Part shown: one piece after another, positions 4,735-7,172 of the stretch
How the letters are laid out: each line of letters opens with the position of its first letter
How positions within the stretch are numbered: the first letter of the stretch is position 1
NCBI GenBank assembly: GCA_002298665.1
Contig: DBKW01000087.1
Coordinates: 7,655-14,826 of the forward strand
DNA length: 7,172 nt
Direction: 5' to 3'
Origin: Verrucomicrobia bacterium UBA740
GTDB taxonomy: Bacteria; Verrucomicrobiota; Kiritimatiellia; RFP12; UBA1067
Translations under genes and position numbers: made by a program
The notes under the pieces: model-generated
Told to the model about the DNA's origin: nothing
Databases searched by the model: none
The model's input: only the letters and a program-made list of their open reading frames with translations

Positions 4735-6171
4735 ATGGGCGTCGTCCTCGAAAGCGAGCGCCGCGGATGGAAGGCGCGGTGTTTTCTCTTCGTCGTCTAC
4801 GCGCTTTTGTCCCTCGGGGCGTTGACGATGGTCTATCCGTTCGCCGTGATGATTTCGGCGAGTTTCTCCTCTTCCTACGACTATGCGCGGCACAGTCCGG
4901 TCGTGGACGCGCTTTTCGACCGGGGCGACCGTTTCATGCGCTCGATCGCGCTGCGGTTCCGCACATTTCCCCGGGCACTGTATCCGGACGCGCCGGCCGC
5001 ATGGACGAGCTGGGAGATGGTGGCGCAGGATCGCGGGGCGGTTCGGGCGTTTGCCGCGCGGGAATTGGCGCCCTATGCCGACCCGGCGGCACGCGAAACG
5101 GCGCGGAAACAGTCCGCCGCGCTCCTGGACGATCTGGAACGGACGGACCCGGCCGACACGGTGTGCCATTACGATCCGCGGGACGTCGCCCGCTTTGTGA
5201 AGGCGAAATACGGCACGCTGGAGAAGCTGAACGCCGCCTGGCCCATCCCGCATAAATCGTTCTTTTCGGTCTCTTTCTCGGCGGAATCGAAGGTCTTGCC
5301 GGGGGAAAGGCGGGAAAACGACCCGAAGTTCGCGACTTGGCTCGAACTCAAGCGCGACTACGTGCAACGGGCGAAAGAACGCGGGGACTGGGTTTCGCGC
5401 ACAATGCCCGCCGACCTCGCGAACCCCGCGACCGCCCGGACGGTTCGGGGGGCTTTGGCGGTGCAGTTTCTGGACCACGGGTGGCGCGACTTCTTCGAGG
5501 GCGCGCTCGCCAACTACCGGCTCGTGGGGGACTACCTTTTCCTGCGCGGACGCGCCTTCGCGAACACGATCATACTGGTTTTGCTGTCCATATTGGCTTC
5601 CTTGACGGTCAATCCGCTCGCCGCCTACGCCCTGTCGCGTTTCCGGCTCGGGGGGACGGAGAAAATCATCCTTTTCCTGCTGGCGACGATGGCCTTCCCG
5701 GCGGCGGTCACGGCGATTCCCGGCTTTTTGCTGATACGCGATCTGGGGCTTTTGAACACGTTCGCCGCGCTCGTTCTGCCGACGGTCGCCAACGGAATGT
5801 CCATTTTCATCCTCAAAGGCTTCTTCGACGCCCTGCCGCGCGAACTTTACGAGGCCGCGGCGATTGACGGGGCGGGCGAGCTGACAGTGTTTTTGAAGAT
5901 TACCCTCCCGCTGACGGCGCCCATCCTCGCCGTAAACGCCCTCAACGCCTTCATCCATGCCTATTCGTCGTGGGAATGGGCGTTTCTCGTGTGCCAGAAG
6001 GAGTCCCACTGGACGCTGGCGGTGTGGATGTACCAGCTTTCGCAGACGTTCGCCCACCAGCCGTGGTGCGTGATGGCGGGTTTTGTCGTGGTGTCGATTC
6101 CGACGGCGGTCGTCTTTCTCGTGTGCCAGAAGGTCATTTTGCGCGGCATCGTCCTGCCGAGCCTGAAGTAA
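4735..6171 (+). CDS. MalG-type carbohydrate ABC transporter permease with a large extracytoplasmic insert
   Basis: This 478-residue inner-membrane permease is much longer than ordinary MalG-type subunits (~275-300). Likely membrane helices: 17-42, 275-298, 310-332, 340-362, 392-412 and 446-466. The EAA loop that docks on the ATPase is present at ~370-391 (ELYEAAAIDGAGELTVFLK, then ITLPL), and the C-terminal VILRGIVLPSLK matches the family ending. The excess length is a hydrophilic block (~44-270) between helices 1 and 2, which by MalG topology lies outside the cytoplasmic membrane. Part of it (VARFVKAKYGTLEKLNAAW, 151-169, then an aromatic-rich stretch) resembles a segment I recall from GH42-like glycosidases, but no catalytic centre was recognised. 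The start lies 3 bases after the previous stop, with no SD. The usual partners (MalF-type permease, binding protein, ATPase) are absent from the window. Substrate is unknown; a sugar or oligosaccharide is inferred from the family. Confidence 0.9.
   Translation: MGVVLESERRGWKARCFLFVVYALLSLGALTMVYPFAVMISASFSSSYDYARHSPVVDALFDRGDRFMRSIALRFRTFPRALYPDAPAAWTSWEMVAQDRGAVRAFAARELAPYADPAARETARKQSAALLDDLERTDPADTVCHYDPRDVARFVKAKYGTLEKLNAAWPIPHKSFFSVSFSAESKVLPGERRENDPKFATWLELKRDYVQRAKERGDWVSRTMPADLANPATARTVRGALAVQFLDHGWRDFFEGALANYRLVGDYLFLRGRAFANTIILVLLSILASLTVNPLAAYALSRFRLGGTEKIILFLLATMAFPAAVTAIPGFLLIRDLGLLNTFAALVLPTVANGMSIFILKGFFDALPRELYEAAAIDGAGELTVFLKITLPLTAPILAVNALNAFIHAYSSWEWAFLVCQKESHWTLAVWMYQLSQTFAHQPWCVMAGFVVVSIPTAVVFLVCQKVILRGIVLPSLK
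5983..6133 (+). repeat. Exact 19-bp direct repeat inside the permease gene
   Basis: TTTCTCGTGTGCCAGAAGG occurs at 5983-6001 and again at 6115-6133, exactly 132 bp (44 codons) apart and in the same reading frame. Both copies encode FLVCQK, at residues 417-422 and 461-466. The first copy is in the loop after helix 5, the second at the end of helix 6. The identity reaches silent codon positions, which fits a short copying event or chance from strong codon bias. Slippage or recombination between copies would delete 44 codons in frame. Confidence 0.6.
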
Positions 6172-7136
6172 TGCAAGGGATTTCGCCGCGCTATACCGTC
6201 CTTGTCGTCACCTGGAACGGGGACGACCTCCTCAAGACGTGCCTCGATTCGCTCGTGCAGGCCCTGGACGAACCCCCGCCCTGCGTGGTCGTGGACAACG
6301 GTGCGGCGGAGTCCACCCGCGCGCTTTGCGCGGGCTACCCCTTCGTGGACTACGTCCGCGCGCCCGGCAATCTCGGGTTCGCCGGCGGAAACAATCTGGG
6401 GCTTCCCTTCTGCAAGACGGAGTACGTCTGCCTGTTGAACAACGATACCCGTCTGCGCGGCGATTCGTTCGGGCCGCTCGTGCGGTTTCTGGACGCCCAC
6501 CCCCATGTCGCCGTCGCGCAGGGCACGCTGATTCTGCCGCGGTGCGGCGGGGCATACGACGATTGCGGCACGCGTCTGACGCGCTGGGGACTGCAGAACC
6601 ACCGCTTCTTCCGGACTTTGCCGCGGGGACCGCTTGAGGCCGCGGCGGTTTTTTCCGCCAAAGGGGCGTTCATGATGGTGCGGCGGGGCGTTTTGGACGC
6701 CTTGGGCGGCGTTTTGTTCTACAACGACTTCAAAAGCTACTACGAGGAGACGGATTTCTGCCATCGCGTCTGGCTGAGTGGCTCGGAAGTGTGGTTTGTG
6801 CCGACGCAGCCGGTCGAGCACCTTTGCGGGGCGACGTCGGGACGGATGGACAACGCGGCGATTTGGCGGCAGTATCTGGGCAATATCTTCTTTTCGTTCC
6901 TGGCGAACTTCTCGTATGAGGGATTTCTGCGCATTTTGCTTCCGTTTACGGTGGTTTACGCCGGTTATCTGGGGAAATGCCTCGCGACGGGGCGGATACG
7001 GCATTTTTGCGCCGCGGCGTGCGTCGTGCGCGATCTGTGGGGACGGCGGGCGAACCTGAAGGCGGCGCGGCGGCGGGTCCAGGGGATGCGCGTCTTGTCG
7101 GACCACGCCTTTCTCGCACGCGTCCTCGGGGCGTGA
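6171..7136 (+). CDS. Family 2 glycosyltransferase (WbbL-like)
   Basis: This 321-residue protein has a GT-A fold of the GT2 family, which moves a sugar from a nucleotide-sugar to an acceptor on the cytoplasmic side of the membrane. Visible motifs: TVLVVTWNGDDLLKTCLDSL (9-28), VVVDNGA (39-45), the glycine-rich PGNLGFAGGNNLG (65-77), LLNNDT (88-93, the metal/nucleotide DxD-like site), GAFMMVRR (165-172) and YYEETDFCHRVW (190-201, acceptor/catalytic region). This order is typical of rhamnosyltransferase-like WbbL proteins, but donor and acceptor cannot be assigned. The C-terminal third has a hydrophobic stretch (~236-270) that may attach it to the membrane. I chose ATG 6171, which overlaps the permease TAA by one base (TAATG) and starts just before the first beta strand. 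The frame is open further upstream inside the permease, but that part lacks GT sequence. The overlap suggests translational coupling. A role in making cell-envelope polysaccharide is inference. Confidence 0.92.
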   Translation: MQGISPRYTVLVVTWNGDDLLKTCLDSLVQALDEPPPCVVVDNGAAESTRALCAGYPFVDYVRAPGNLGFAGGNNLGLPFCKTEYVCLLNNDTRLRGDSFGPLVRFLDAHPHVAVAQGTLILPRCGGAYDDCGTRLTRWGLQNHRFFRTLPRGPLEAAAVFSAKGAFMMVRRGVLDALGGVLFYNDFKSYYEETDFCHRVWLSGSEVWFVPTQPVEHLCGATSGRMDNAAIWRQYLGNIFFSFLANFSYEGFLRILLPFTVVYAGYLGKCLATGRIRHFCAAACVVRDLWGRRANLKAARRRVQGMRVLSDHAFLARVLGA

Positions 7137-7172
7137 CCCCGTCTCGCCGGAACGGCGATGGCGTTGCGCCGG
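7137..7172 (+). other. Window end: small hairpin and possible start of a further gene
   Basis: CGCCG (7145-7149) pairs with CGGCG (7153-7157) around a GAA loop. No T-run follows, so this is not a convincing terminator. ATG 7158-7160 begins an open frame (MALRR) that runs off the window and could be the next gene. Five codons are too few to judge. Confidence 0.2.

Noticed and set aside
4705..6057. 450-residue open frame antisense to the permease
   Set aside because: Arg/Gln/Glu-rich, low-complexity translation with no motif. The sense frame has clear membrane helices and an EAA loop.
5970..6170. 67-codon N-terminal extension of the glycosyltransferase
   Set aside because: It lies inside the permease gene in another frame and shows no GT sequence. 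The ATG at 6171 overlaps the permease stop and begins just before the first beta strand.
5961..7106. 381-residue open frame antisense to the glycosyltransferase
   Set aside because: No domain signature; the sense strand carries all GT2 motifs.

Overview
The window is a GC-rich (visibly above 60%), densely packed stretch of bacterial chromosome holding housekeeping genes and a few less ordinary ones. No mobile element, CRISPR array, rRNA or tRNA was seen. Gaps between genes are short. Most starts lack a Shine-Dalgarno (SD) sequence, and the rpsO and pnp starts are preceded by A-rich tracts. That style, together with the rpsO-pnp pair and a MalG-type sugar permease carrying a large extracytoplasmic insert, makes me lean towards an uncultured PVC-group bacterium (Lentisphaerae/Kiritimatiellae-like). 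This is a weak inference that only a phylogeny of S15 or PNPase could settle.

Left part (1-1273): the 3' end of nadA (quinolinate synthase, NAD biosynthesis) converges on rex (NADH/NAD+-sensing repressor) with overlapping stop codons. Rex is divergent from the next operon. The 281-bp rex-rpsO gap carries two opposed extended -10 promoters (TGnTATAAT). The rex promoter is so close to its ATG that the mRNA should be nearly leaderless. The rpsO promoter gives a leader of about 130 nt with a predicted three-way-junction fold, a perfect but displaced SD and a possible 11-codon upstream ORF.

Middle part (1274-3707): rpsO (ribosomal protein S15) and pnp (PNPase), the widely conserved pair. They are separated by two tandem GC-rich hairpins, the first holding the rpsO stop codon in its loop.

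Right part (3721-7136): three further genes on the same strand follow with gaps of 13 nt, 3 nt and a 1-nt overlap, so they are probably co-transcribed with pnp. They are a CcdA-type thiol-electron transporter fused to a C-terminal thioredoxin domain, an inner-membrane permease of a carbohydrate ABC transporter with a ~225-residue insert after its first membrane helix, and a family 2 glycosyltransferase. No second permease, solute-binding protein or ATPase for the transporter is in the window. The last 36 bases hold a small hairpin and perhaps the start of another gene.

The points most worth following up are the rpsO leader RNA (a candidate S15 autoregulatory element), the permease insert, and the odd gene neighbourhood behind pnp.
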